This document shows, piece by piece, positions 1 through 13,100 of a stretch of 64,000 bases of DNA; within the stretch, counting starts at the first letter, position 1; every line of letters begins with the position of its first letter. Source of the stretch: Staphylotrichum longicolle (taxonomy: Eukaryota; Ascomycota; Sordariomycetes; Sordariales; Chaetomiaceae); assembly GCA_019096155.1 (NCBI GenBank), contig JAHCVI010000001.1, positions 11,284,001 to 11,348,000 of the forward strand, given 5' to 3'. Under the pieces are notes generated by a model. The model ran no database searches and was not told the DNA's origin. It saw only the letters and a list, made by a program, of their open reading frames with translations. The translations under genes and the position numbers were made by a program.

Positions 1-58
1 CCCAACCCCAACCACACCCCGAACCAACAGACCCGGACCACCTCCCCACCCCCTGCAG

Positions 59-794
59 CAGCGAGAACCTCACCGCCCTCCTCTCGCACCCGCCCAACCG
101 GTCCCGCATCGCCATCCTCCCGGCCTGCGCGCCCGACACCCCCGCCGGCCGCGCCGCCGTGCGCACCTTCGAGGCGGCGGCCCCCGCGCGGGCCGGGTGT
201 TCGTCGCGGTCGCGCTGGCGTGCGAGCCCGTCGAGCACGCCGCGGGTCGAGGAGGGCAGGGCAAGGGGTTCTCGCTCCTGAGGGCGGGGCGGGCGGGCTG
301 GGGTTGGGGCTGAGGGGGAGGAGGAGGGGGAGGGGATTGAGCGAGAGTTTTGCTTCGCTTGCTGTTGGCGGGGGTGCGTCTGGTGGGAATGGGGTTGGGG
401 GGAGTAGGAGGGGGAGTGTGGATGGCGGAGAGGAGGGGCGGGCAGTGATGTTGATGGGGTGGAGGGGAGGCTGAGGGGTTGAGTTCCCGTGCCGTTGCGG
501 CCGCCGATCATCCCAGAGGTGGATGAGGATGGGGTGGTTGGCACGGCCGCGGCCGCGGCGGGGGATGGAATGGGGATGGGGGTGGGCTGGTTGGAGGGGC
601 TGGCGGCGCCCGTGAAGGCTGGGCTGACCGTGGACGTGACGCGGGTGCCGGTTTTTGAGGCCGCGCTGCAGATCGTCGAGTTTGTGAGAGCGCGGGAGGC
701 GGAGAGGGATGCTGAGCTGTGCTGTCGCGGCGTTGCTAAGACAGCGGCGACGGGGTTGGCCGGTGAAGGGCGCAGGGCGTCGCATGTGGCTTAG
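59..794 (+). pseudogene. 3' part of a P-loop kinase-like gene, frame-broken, cut by window edge
   Basis: The visible part starts right after a good intron acceptor (CTGCAG ending at 58). It reads a P-loop kinase-like middle region (ILPACAPDTP, then RTFEAA) in one frame. After the C-rich run near 180-190 a second frame is needed to read VFVAVALACEPVEHA, the typical strand and helix of small AAA/chloramphenicol-phosphotransferase-like kinases. The C-terminus (LTVDVTRVPVFEAALQIVEF) returns in a third frame at about 620-700. Between 290 and 480 the + strand is almost pure purine and no continuous reading is convincing. The P-loop itself would lie upstream of the window. This could be a decaying gene or a correct gene with assembly indels; I cannot separate the two from this end alone. 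Family assignment is by resemblance only. Confidence 0.33.
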
Positions 795-3700
795 GGGAGG
801 TGAGGTGATCTTCTTATATGGCGGAGGGGTCAACCGTCTCGGCGGTGAGAACCGCTCTCGGGACGGGCCGTGTCTCGACTGGGCAACCAGGGGCGGGAGA
901 CATATAAGGCTGGAAATGGACCACTCCTTGGGCACCTCTACCGAGGCCACCACAACAACGAAGCAGTTCCAAGGAGTCTCATTGGTCTCTCCTCCTTTGA
1001 CCGACCAAGCGAGGCCAACCAGGCTCGGGCAAACCACACCGACCGCGAAGCCACACCGCCTCCAGGATCACAAGACCAGTCCAAGCAAGGGCCTGGCCGC
1101 CGCCTGCCCCCCCGGTTATCTCGGCACAGCACCTGTACGGCGTCATCATATAGCGTCCAGTCCCTGTCCTGCCTTGGTTGTTTCACAACCTTCTGCATGT
1201 CAGGGACGGGCCGTGGCTGGGCTGACAGGCAACGAGGCACAGCATCGAGCTGGCACATGGCGGTCAGGCATGGGGATCATCGGCACGGGCTATCGACCTG
1301 CCGAGGCTTTGTGGCGTCCGTCTCGGGCCGGAATACCCTCTGCTTCGTGTCCTGCTACCGACTCCGTCTCTCTGCTTCCGGGTCTTGGAGCGAGACTCGG
1401 ACAGGGCAGACCGAGGTCTGACTAAGAGAAGGGCAAGCCGTGGCATGTCTGACCTTGGGCCCCCCTGACCGTTGCTCCGGCCCCGTCCTCCTGTCTGGTG
1501 TCCCACACACCCCCGAGTTCTTGTGTGTTAAGGGAGACGGGAGAGAACCCCGGGCGCTGGACATGCCGCGCGACATCCCGCAGACCCATCTGCGATGGCC
1601 AGCGAACGTTGGACAGATTGCGCTACGCGTGCAGGAGAGGGAGTGGGGAGCGGGCCGGGGAAGAGATCAAGATTCACCCGGAGCTTGGCTACGGCAGGGG
1701 AGCGTGTCGTGTGAGGTACTGTGTACCGTCTGTTGACATCATTACGTTTGTGCTACATGATAGACTCGGGTTGGCGTTGGGGGATCTGTTACGGGCCATT
1801 TCACTTGGGAGGGTGGCAGCATGATATCCAGGCTGGTTTGTTCATAGGACTTTCTGGCAACTGCTTTCAGTTATTGACATTGTATGAATGCTTGGTGCCA
1901 TGAGAACAGCAAAAGTCATTTGCTCATCACGACTCCCGCGGTGTCTTGTCTTGATGTACACAAACAAGTACAGATTCCACAGCCATCCTCCGACAAGTTG
2001 CATACGTACACACAGGCAGTTGTCATCAACATCCAACACTTCCGTCCTGCAATCTCTCTGCCACGTATCCGTATCCCGCCGTCACACTCGAGACACACTC
2101 CACATGTCCATCGTAAACGGCTTCTCTCTGCGCTGTTTTCCGCCCATCAACAGATCAAGATCCCTCCCCCTGTCATTTTCTACTTCCACTTCCACCTCCA
2201 CCTCCACAATCCACAATGACATCCACATCCACATTCCACTCCCTCAAAGCAAGGCACTGACTGAACTTGCTGAGCCTCGAACCAGCGTCCCCCCAACCAA
2301 GCCGCAGGTCTCCACAAGCAAGCGCAGATTCAACCCCTTGCTCCCCCATCCCAAATAGTTACAGATGTACCTTGACTGTACCTGCGTGCCAGGGCCAACT
2401 GCAGCCGCCAGGACCAGGACCAGAACACCACCGTTGACCAACAAAACAGTCTCCGCAGCCCTCCGATCCCCGACGCGGGCCGAAAGGGCGCTTCAAGCCC
2501 CCGTTGAGCTCCAGTCGCTCCACTGCGGAACAGATCACCAAACAAGGTGCCCCCCAAAGGACGATCATCAGCGATCCACGACTGGGATGTGGATGGATAG
2601 CCTCCATCGCGCGCAAGGAAATGTCCGGTTTGCGGGCTCCATAGCAATTTCGTTTGCTGCGGGCCTGGTTGGCTGGCTGTGCGTTGCGACACTGCACGGG
2701 AAAAGCGCAGGATATCGAATTGGCTAGTCCGACACCAGGGGTAGTGTTTGGCGCTCCATGGGTTCATCGAGGACACATTCGCTCTCTGTGGACTCCAGTT
2801 CCACGATCCTGAACGATGAACCCTCCCTCTCCTCATAAACGCGTCTGGTAAGGCAAAGACGGACAGGCGGGCAGTCCAATAAATGCAGTTGGTCTCGTAT
2901 TGCTTGACCTGCTGTACTATCAGCATATGAGACAGATATCAGCCCACCATCGTGTGTGTGTGCATCAGTTTGAAAAGCAAGATAGAGTGGTCCCGATGCC
3001 ACACTTTCCTGATCGCCAGGTTACACAACCATCGGCAACACAGAACAACCCCATCCCTCGGAGAAACATTGCATGTCCTCAACCGCCCACGACGATCACC
3101 TCACATTCTCAAACAGCGCTCTTCCCTGCGCTTCCCTCTGCCACCGTTTGCGTCGTCGCAATCACACTCCGCCAGACAGACAACCAGGAGAAGGAGGGGG
3201 GCAAAGGGTCCTGCAGTTCCTCCCCTTTCCCCCAGCGTCCCCATCGCCTGCCGTACCCGGCCAATCAACCCCCCCTTGCCCGCCACCAAAACCTCCGCCA
3301 ACGCTCGCTAGCGGGCGCGACTAAACCTTAGCCCGGGGCCCCACTGATGCGACCCTCCCTCGAAGCGATTGATTGTGTGCGTCCACCCCCTCCCCTGTTT
3401 GTTGGAGAACCAGACCCAGACCACGATGGCCTTTTCCTTTCCTGCTCTTTTTCGTCCAACAACGACGGAACAAGAACGACGAATTGGGATGCGACATCTC
3501 CCCATTCCCCCCTCTGTGCAGACAATCCAACAACCAACGCCCTTCCCTTTCCTCCCCCACCGCTTACATAAACTTCACCAGTGGAAACCCTGGCCTGTCC
3601 GGGGCGGCTAAGTTAGGTAATTCACCCGAACTGTTGTTTCGGTTTCCTCGCTCTGTGTCGGTCGTTTCGTTTCGTTTCGACTTTTCGCGCCCTTGCCCTG

Positions 3701-6700
3701 GCTGTTGTTGGCGTGTGCCCTGTCCGTTCGACAAGGGCCAGGGGGCGGCCCCAGATTTGCGATCCGCGCCGTTGTCCGACCGTTTGACAATCGCCGGCCC
3801 CTTGCTTTTTTTTTCCCACAGGGCTCTCCGGCCGGCTCGGTGCGGGGCAGATTGCGGAACCCCGGACTGAGTCGCCGAAGGGAGGGTGCGACGCCGGATG
3901 ATTCCGGGGAGAGTATCGCCGTCGTTCGTGGTTCGATGCAAAGGCGGGAATGTGATGGCTCGAGTTTCCTGACGACAATGGCAAGACTGTGGAAACGAAG
4001 ATTGCCTGCGTGCCCGTGCTGGTTGCGAGTAGGTCCACTGCAACCATTTGCTGCGACATTGCCATGCTGAGATCCTGCGATCAACCAGTTTTGTTGGCTG
4101 CCCACCATGATTGCTCCTATTGCGACATTCTTTTCTAACAGGTCAATTTCTCCAGCAAAGGATACATCTCGGGAGACCTCTTGCCAGATTCGTATTCTGC
4201 GCGCAAGAATTCGATATCCTAAAACCAGTACGTGCAGGCGACAGTGTATCGCAGTCAATATTGCGAACCGTGGGACATGCTGTTGGAAAACGCGTGGGTT
4301 GACGCCTTGGCGTTCAGATAAGCTTCTCGCTTCGTCGATCTCCTTTTGCTTTCCTCTGTTGGTTGTCAATGCCTATCGGGGACTCAGCTCAGGGCTGCCA
4401 TGTGTCAACGACACGAGATCCCAAGCCAACAAGGCGCCACGATGTCAAGTCTTCTGGTGTCAGACCCTGAAACTGATACCACGCGTCGCCGCCGAGAGTT
4501 GTGACGCAACCATCATAGCTGAGACCCATATCGCCCTTTCGGGATACTCTTGCAGGTTAGAAGGGTTCCAGATGCAGATCCACAAAACCACCACACCTTT
4601 CCCCGATGCCGCGCCCAGCTTGTTGTGTGACCGAACGGAGTGCTGGCCGTCTCGGCGCCGTTGCACAAATCATGGCACTGCGGCAGTCGATCCCACGCCA
4701 TGTCCCCAATGCCGATATCGCAAAACCCGCGTCTCCAGTGGGAGACCCTTTCGGCATTGCATGACGCAACACCACCTCTCGCTGCGTGATGCCTTTCCTT
4801 GTCTTGATCCTCATACTGAGTTGGCATCACAGGTCGCTACGCGGCTCACCCCTCTCCCCCGCTGCACCTTGAGTGTTTAGTTTCCCCGCGGCAACTCGAC
4901 CTGCCGCCGCCATGACAGCGGGATTGGATTTTGTCAGAAGAACCCCCAACTGCCGCTTGAAGCATCGTGTAACAACTGAACCGTGCAGCGTGGGCGTGCA
5001 TTCGCTTGCTGCGACAATGACACCATGGCGGGAAGCCCTGCATTCGGAGGGCCTTCCCAATGTTGGGTGAGGTGTCATTGGGTGCATATGTCTGTCCGTC
5101 TTGGATCTGCGGGTGCGACATCCGCACATTAGCAAATGCAGAGAGCTGCACTGCGGCAGAGCAGGAACACCTCTTGGAACGAAGGAGCGGTTCCGGAATA
5201 TTGACGAAGGGTTGTCAACCACGGCCGCGCCGCGCTCAGCGCTCCAAATAGAAAGAGAGATCAAGACTTACTTGGTACTTGCTGCCCTTTCCGTGGAGAC
5301 ATCCCCCCGCACCTTCACGGTAGCGGCTTTCTCGGCTCATCTGCAACCGACTTTCCTCCCCCCTCCCTCCCCAACTCCTAGACCCGCCTTAACGGCGCCA
5401 ATGCCCGTCATCCAGACCGAGGGCGAATTCTGAGTGGTCAGTTGTCTGGGATGCTGACCGTGAGCACATGCGCGTAACCGATCGATCCCACGGCTGCTAG
5501 CCTGGTCTGGAACCACCCATTTATGGCAATGGCACAGCCACGAGACCCTATCGTCCACGTGTGAGTTCATGCCCAGAAAGAATCATCTTTGAGGTGCGGT
5601 TTTCGACTGTGCTCAGGAGCATCCGCTGCGCAAGACTGCATGAGAAGACGGCATCCAGTCAGGAAGAGAACCCCACTCCATCCCGCTCCTGCTTTGGCGG
5701 TCCCATCACGTATGCAGGATGCAGTCCTAGCTTGAACAACTGCAAGACATGCGTCGTTGTTGAAGACCCGTCAATGGTGTGGCACACCCTTCAACAAGCC
5801 TGTGGGCCCCTAGACGCAGGTCCGAGAAGAAGGGGTTAAGCGCGGCTCCGTAGAGGGGAGGGGTAAGCAGCAACTGCGGGGAGGGGCGTGGAAGATCAGG
5901 AGTGTATCTGGTGCGCAGGCTGGGTGCACCCTCTAGGCGTGGCCTTGAAACGCTGGTCGTGGGGAGGTGGCGCAGGGATCAAGGCGGCTCATTGTGCATC
6001 GTCAAGAAGTGGACTTGTACCCATGGAGCGTTAGCGGCTCTAGATCGATGCGGATTGACGATTCGGTCGATGGTGTTCCATGGTTGCGTACTTAGCGGAT
6101 TGTGACGCCCCGCGATGGCCGTCGTGGGCAGGAGACCGCGTCTCTGGTTGGAAGGAGGTAAATAAGACTGGGAATGGCTTTTGGTGGTCAGGAAGCTGCC
6201 ACACCATGATACGTAAGTTGTTTTCGAACGAGGTCGCGTGTCGTTCATGACAGGGTGCTGTGAGTGGCAATTTGAGGGCTGAGCTGAGACAAAAAGCATC
6301 GAAGTTTGGCCAATCTCCTCAACAATAAGCCGAGTTGAGCCGAGGAGCGTTGAAACCGACGCCTTTCCCTCCCGGCGACCGACTTTGGAAGGCTTTCCCG
6401 ATCTGGAGGTGATTCGAGGATTCGGAGGAGTTTTCCACATTCCCCTCTTTCACTTGAGACAGGTGGAGCAGTCGTCAACTTGGGGTCCCCTGCTTGGTCC
6501 GGATTTGTGTTCTCCCAACACCACCTCAACTCGAGACAGGCTGGAGCATCACGAGCTCAGTGGGTAAGCGGCCAGTGTTCTTGTGATTGGCTGCGAGAGG
6601 CGTATTACCGTAGTTTGAGGGCTGTGAAGTGCCGTCAAAGTTCGTCACACTGCTCGATCGATGTTGGATGTTTTGGTGAAGCTGGGTCGTCGGGCCAATC

Positions 6701-8669
6701 GCTTGAAAGACCGAGTCGACTTGAGGCAGGTCTCGGAGCTGTGAGAAGCCGGATCTTCAACCGTTGAACTGGTGACGTATGTCCTTGACTCAGCGCCCAG
6801 GCGGCCATCAGTCTCGAGGCACGAGCAAGCAGCCAAGGCAAGCCCATGGCACTCACTCACAAACGCCCTCGAGCTGTCGTGCCTGCCTCGAACACACTGG
6901 GTTCAATATGCATTACCTGTGCAGGGGAAGGAGCCACGCCGCTATCCGCACATTGGGCGTCCCGTCGCGCTCCCCTCCATGCGCGGGGGGCAACCAATCG
7001 CGTCGACCAAACTCCAAATCGCTCCAGATGCATGAGGCTTGCCAGGGCCGTTGATGGCAAGTCCAACTGCATGAGTGGACCGGGGTGAAAAAACGTGGAG
7101 GTGTCAGGGGAGTGCGCTTTGAGAAGCCAAACTTGAACACAGGGACTTCATCCTCGTGGTCCCGAGTAGGTTACCAGAAACGGCTTGCCTGTTGCTCTTT
7201 GACGGTTCTCCGGAAAAAAGCCCACATGGCCTTGGGATCCAGGGAACCAAGAGCACTGCAGCCATGTCAGCGAGTCTCACGCACAGCCGTCCGTCTCCAA
7301 GTAATCCATATCGGGTTCTGCCAGATGGCAGATATGGATGTCCTGTCATGGGTATGGCAAACCAGGACTGCGGCCAAAAGGGTGTGTGGGACTGCATGAG
7401 GAGAATATGGGGAGGGCGTGTCGTTGGACAGGAAGCGAGGGGACCTCGAGGGGGGGCTCGCCGAGCTAACCACATGCTTTCCGCTACTCCCGGATATGCT
7501 CTGGAGATGCCCTGGCCAGGACGATGCCGTGTCACCTGGACCCGCCGCCCGCCCGGCCAAGCTTCCAAAAAAGCATCATCTTGCACGCGGCCTTTCCAGG
7601 GCAAACGCACGATGGCGTGCATAGGTCTGCCGTGCGACCTGACAACGGAAAGGATCTGCTTCCAGTAGCCGGATTGGGACGATTGCCCGCCCCTGATTGG
7701 TCAATCGTTACATCGTGGCTTTGGGAAATCAAGAACCTGGCTCGAGATCGTCAGGTTCCTGGCTTTTTTCATGCCTCTTCATGTGAGAACGTCAACTCGA
7801 CTTCTTTACACTACACTACTGTCCCTGGTCAGTCTAGTCTACTTCTAAATGGGCCTGCTCTAATGCGCCTTGTTTTCTCCTTCTTCGTGCCTTGATTCGG
7901 CCCGCCTTTGGAAAGTCCAGTTCCCGCTTCAACCACATGCGCGCTCCCTGCCCCCTTGAACCCCTTTTTGGTGTCCGCCAGAGACCGAGGCGAAACCTGC
8001 ACTCGGCGTCATTGATCCATGACCTTCCCTTGCAATCCTTCCCGGTCTCCTCCCCTTCCTTCCAGAGCCTGCCAATACCATTAAGATTTGGATACTGGTG
8101 TCCTGTTGGTGGGACAGCCAACCCCTGATCAGGGGTCAAAGAAAAGTAGAATCAAAGACAACTTTTGTTTTCCCCCGACCCAGCCCCGGTTTCCCCCATT
8201 TAGTGCATGTTGCCCCCAAAAACGATGTGTTCTTTGAATAGGGCGACCCAAATCCCTAGAATGAGGTTCCGCAAGGGTCGAGTCCTGTTAACCTCGACCC
8301 TGTGCCCTGGTGCTGCGAAGACGCAAATAATATCCGTATCATTCAGCCATGAGTCGTAACTCTTCACGTGGCGGGTGGGTGAGACGGGCCCTTTCGATGG
8401 GTGCCGGGGACGGTCCGTGTTTCCCCCGGTCAGCAGTGGGCGTGCTGCCTCAATGAACTGCAGGTTGGGTGGCTTTCGGATATACGACGTTGCGCGTAAC
8501 GCCACATCCGATAAATTCGTACTTCTCCGAAGACATTCCGAGGCGGCGGGCCTGCGAAGTCCGCGAATATCGCATCGCCTTGGGCAGGTCCGGCCCGAGC
8601 GGCGTCGCCATAGCCTGGCTGCGAGGCGGCTTCTCCTGGAGACGGAAAGTGTTGTGTTCGTCGCCGTCC
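795..8669. other. 7.9-kb stretch with no recognisable gene
   Basis: No reading frame here has family motifs, convincing splice structure or fungal-like codon use. Long frames overlap one another on both strands, as expected by chance in GC-rich DNA. No tRNA A/B boxes, LTRs, terminal inverted repeats or transposase/RT motifs were seen. The part next to 8669 should contain the 3' UTR of the GT2 gene. Non-coding transcripts cannot be excluded. Confidence 0.5.
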
Positions 8670-10168
8670 TCACGGCTGCCCCAAGATGTCTGTAATTCTG
8701 TTTAGAAAGATGGTCTCTGCGAACGAGGGAGCACTCGTAAATACCTCCTTGAGCGTGAACAGCGCCCACAGCTTGATCAGACCGTGAAAGTAGCCAAACA
8801 GGATAGACACCGGCAGGAACATGATGTCACTCGGGTTTCTGCGAAACAGGCCAACCAGTTTCACTACTTTGGTAAAGCCAAACATGAACGCGATCTCCGC
8901 TCCCAGTAGGATGTACCGATTCCTGGGCTCCCAGTTCTCCGTACCCCACCAGCACGAGAAGAGCAAGAGAGGGTCGACCAAGAAGGCCAACGACGTGAAA
9001 GTAGCAATGTGCAGCGCGTAGGTGCACCACGGCTGCTGCCTGCAAGGTTTGGAGTCAGCATATCTTAGATAAAACACACGGCAATGCGCTGAAGGTGTGA
9101 CATACCGCAACACGTATCTCTCGCGCACCAAACTGGTCCAGTTGCTTCTCCAGTTGCTCCTTGCCCAGCGGGAGCATTGGTAGAGAAACTTGGTGCTGTT
9201 CTCGAGCGTCGTCTCGATCTCGCACTCGCGCTCGTACTGGATCCACGTCTGCCACTGGTGCGCGACCAACCACCGGGTTACACAGTTGTCGTCGTCGGCG
9301 TTGAGGATATACCTTCCCCACTTCTCATTCTTGAAGTTGGCCAAAAAGCTGTAGCTCTTGAGGATCTCGGTCCGGTAGGCGCCCGTGCGCCCGGACATGC
9401 ACGATGTCCCGCCGTCGATGTTGTGCGTCGCCGAAATCTCGAAGTTGCGTCTCTCGATATAGGCGGCCCCAAGCCAGTTGTAGACACGCGTCATGACGTC
9501 CCCGTCGTGGACACGCTTCACCCTCTGACACGTTCCGACGCCGCCCATCCTGTCTTCCTCAAAAGGTGCGAGCAGCCACGGCATCAGGGTGGACGGCCAT
9601 TCCACGTCGTCATCGGCCATGACCGTGATGGCCGTCTTCACATGGTCGTCCTCTAGCGCTTTGCAGACCTGCAGTCGCTTGTTTGCCTTGTCCACGTGGA
9701 GCACCTCGATGTCGACGGAGCGGCAGAGTCCGGCATACGCAGCGTCGCAGCCACCCCAGCAGCCTCGTGTTTGTTCCATGTGGTCACGAGCACCAGCTTC
9801 GCCGGCTTGCAGGCCAGGATGCTCTCGAGCGAAGGCCGCAGCTCCTCGGGGCGGTTATGAATAGTAGGGATGATCACCGTGACATCTTCTGATGTGTACC
9901 TCGCTTCTCCCAGTTTGGCACTTTGGACTTGTACCTCCAGTGGCTGATGCAGTGGACCAGCAGTCGGATGTAGCGATAGAGCCTAGAGCAGTCGGTTAGC
10001 TGCTCGGAAGCTGCAGAAAATACGGGCAAGACCACGCAGTTGCAAGAGTGGAGTCACGCCAAGAACGGGCAGACAACCATACCAGAGTATCGTGTGGAAC
10101 ACAGCCCAGAAGCTCGTGGACCAGAGAAAGTCCAGTCTCGGAATTACAATATCCATTAACGCAGGCAT
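8670..10168 (-). CDS. Glycosyltransferase family 2 polysaccharide synthase (GT2/Cps1 type)
   Basis: Membrane processive glycosyltransferase that makes an extracellular polysaccharide. Close relatives in Zymoseptoria and Fusarium (GT2) are needed for hyphal growth on solid surfaces. Reading from the - strand: exon 1 10168-10083, a 100-nt intron 10082-9983 (GTATGG, GCTAACC, CTCTAG), exon 2 9982-9106, intron 9105-9040 (66 nt), exon 3 9039-8670. Visible motifs: VIIPTIHNRPEEL at the fold start, DDD in MADDDVEWP, NADDDN, and the Q-x-x-R-W motif QCSRW. Three hydrophobic segments follow in the C-terminal quarter. The start ATG at 10168 is the first in frame after a stop. Two one-base losses are needed to keep the conserved frame, near 9907 (before RYTSEDV) and near 9728 (before VDIEVLHV). 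They look like sequence errors because everything else, including catalytic residues, is preserved. The second intron has a length divisible by 3 and no stop. Confidence 0.85.
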
Positions 10169-13100
10169 GCTGATGCGGAGCCTCACGCAAAGTGCGAAGC
10201 CCAAAGCGGCCAAGAAGGTGATTCCAAGCAGGGATCAAGATTTGCTCTTCCCCTTCAACTCCCGTACCTCGGGTAGCAGGTGGTCGGGCCGAGTGTTCGA
10301 GGCTCCGTCTGTGACGCGTTCGGGGCGCGGCCGAGTACAAGGGAAAGCGAGAGTAGATGATCTGGCAAGGGAGAAACGGCGCGGCCGTGGCATGGGAATC
10401 GAGGCCGAGTCGGGCCGTCAGGAGGTCGCGAATGAGGTGGGCGCCTGCTTGGCTGGTGGACTTGGGCGAGTGAGCCCTTCCGCATCGGACAGCGCCCTGC
10501 GGGGAGGCGCGGCCGAGATCTGCGGGATGGTCGAAGGCAAAGAAAACGACCGGCACAGGCTACTCCTGCCGACACGACGGGGTATGTGCCGTCGTGGGAG
10601 AGAGTGCCAAGGGACGATGAACACGACAGGACGGCAAGAGGTCAAGGAAACAAAGCCATTGCACAGACCGATTGGTCCTTTTTGCTGTCCAACAATGACA
10701 AAAAGAAACAAGAATAAAAAAGAAGAAGAGGTGACGGCAGATCTGACATTGGGGGTCTAGACTCGGGAGGGAATGCCGGGATATATAGGCAAGTGTAAGC
10801 GGACGGCAAGCGAGGCAGGAGGCAGACCACACTTGCGGACTGGGCTGTCGCTCAAGACGGGAGTAGCCAGATGTGCTTGTGGAAACGAGAGGGGACGAAT
10901 GGCGACGCGAGACTACCCACGCAAGACAGCTGCCAGTTTGAGAAGAAGACGGTACCTTGAAAGTACACGACATCGGCCACGGGCCGGCAGGACGTCTTGT
11001 GCATGTCCTGTGTGCTCCAAACAAATCCACCAGAGGAAAGACGCAATCTTAGGGGTGCAGCCCGCACCCCCGTACCCCCGTACATCGAACGTGCTTTAGC
11101 TGCTCGAGTGCCTCTTTTACTGCGCGGCTCCTCGGTGCAGTGGAAACGCCAGATGACAGGCGAGACCGCGGGTAGGCAAAGTGTAGGGTAGGCCCATGTC
11201 CGTACATGAGGCGCGGGCGCGCAGATTGGTCCATGAACCGCAGGACACTCGGGTCGTCGTAGCAAAGCCAAGCGATGTTGAATCGGGAATATCAGGGGTG
11301 TGCCCCTACACAATGCAACCCCATGCTTGCCAAGGCCGTTTGTCTTCCGGGGTGTCTCTCGAAGGAGGGGGTGTGCAGCGAGCCTGAGCAAGAATGGACA
11401 CCCCACGTCCCTTTTTCTTCCCGGAGGTGCAGCTTTAATCTTTTCCCCTGCCTCGACATGCAAGCGAATCAGACGTTCCGAGAGAAATTCTCTCTCGCAA
11501 ACCCATTGCATGCTTTCTGGAGTTTTTTTGGTTCCTCTTCAGGTTGGCTTTGCGTGGGCGTTGGAGGATCAAGCTTGAACTTCCATCCTTGCGAGCCTGC
11601 ACGGATAGGGTTACCGCACCCCGCCAAACCGCCGAGGGATGAGGCTTTAATGGCTGTGCGGAGTCGTGCTCTTGATCCACCAACCATCGCGAGGAGATGG
11701 TAGGTTCCTCGAAAGTACCTGAACGTCCTGAGAACCTACCCCCGCGCATGTTTCTGATGCTGAGGCGCCCGTGCTCTTCAGGAGTCTCTCTAGTCCTTCT
11801 TGATGAGACACGCGGCTAGGAGTTGTGTGTAATAACGCTACCAACTGACCTCCTTCGACAGCGGATCCCTAAGATGCGCCCGTTGACCTTGTCGTGGCGG
11901 CTCCCGGCCGATATCACATGGTGAGGATTTCGGGTCCAGTCATTGGCGAAGAGGCAGCCCATCCCCAGTCAATCAGAACCCAAGCTCAACGGTCCACAGA
12001 GGCCAAGGATCACTCGATATGTAACCGCCTCGCGGTCTCGCCCTCCCGCAGTCTCGGCTGGGATGACCATGCTCGTGCTTCTGTGTGTGCCTGTGTGATG
12101 GCAGTCTGCGACATCGCAAAGCCGCGCTCTTTCGAACGCAAGTTCTGACAATTGGCGCCTGGCCCACGCTCTAGGTGCTGCGGTGCTAATTTGCTTCACG
12201 TCTGATGCTTGGAGCTGTGGATCTGCGTGCTTTTTGGCGTCACGACTCGCAAACCTGCGCGTGATGGCAATGGTGATTGCTGCTGCGGATCCGCGGCAAA
12301 CGGTGTTCATCGGGTCCAACAGCGATGAGGAGTCCACGGATACCTTAGCAGGGGTACCCATGATTGCACATCGTTGGAGGGCTACCCTTTTCGGACTGCC
12401 TCTCTTTCTCGAGATCCTCTGATGGGTGGGGTAGCAGGCTCGAATTTGGAGAAACTGGAGCTCCAGCTCCTCAGGCAGGCTGGCAGGGTCTACCCTTGGG
12501 AGGCTCCGGAGCCCACACAGCCGCAAGTCCGGCCAACCAGCAACGGAAGCAAGATCGGCCGAAGCCATCCGTGGGAATCTCCGCGAACAGAGAACTGCGT
12601 CTTCCCGTGCCGGAGCCGGTTGTGTCCGGTTGTGCCGGCTGGACTTTTGACGGCCCGGCTGAGTGCCTCCCCATTCATGTATTCTCTGGTATTAAGGCCG
12701 TGTTGCGCCTGACGAGAGGATGTGCCAGGTAGTGCCGGCCACCGGCTGGGACTGGCTCGGGTCGTGCTCCCGAAACTTCGCAAAGTCCCGTGTCTGGTCG
12801 TGAGTGCACCACGAATCCATCATCCGTGCGTACAAGAATCCATGATCGGCCGACCAGGCCCGGGGATGTTGACTCATCGGGTTGTGAAACGGGAAGTGCC
12901 CTTGCCAGAGATAGCTTGACCACAAAGAGGGCAAGGGAGGTACGCAGTTGTCTGCGACCCCAGTCCAATCGCGGAGGTCGGCGAGGAGGCAGGGAGCGCG
13001 TTGATGAGGCCAAGTCGATGGTTTGAAGGGACAAGGCCCCACTCCTCCCGCCGGCCCGTGACGAACCGCAACAAAGCAAAAATGTGATCAGCGGCGAGTT

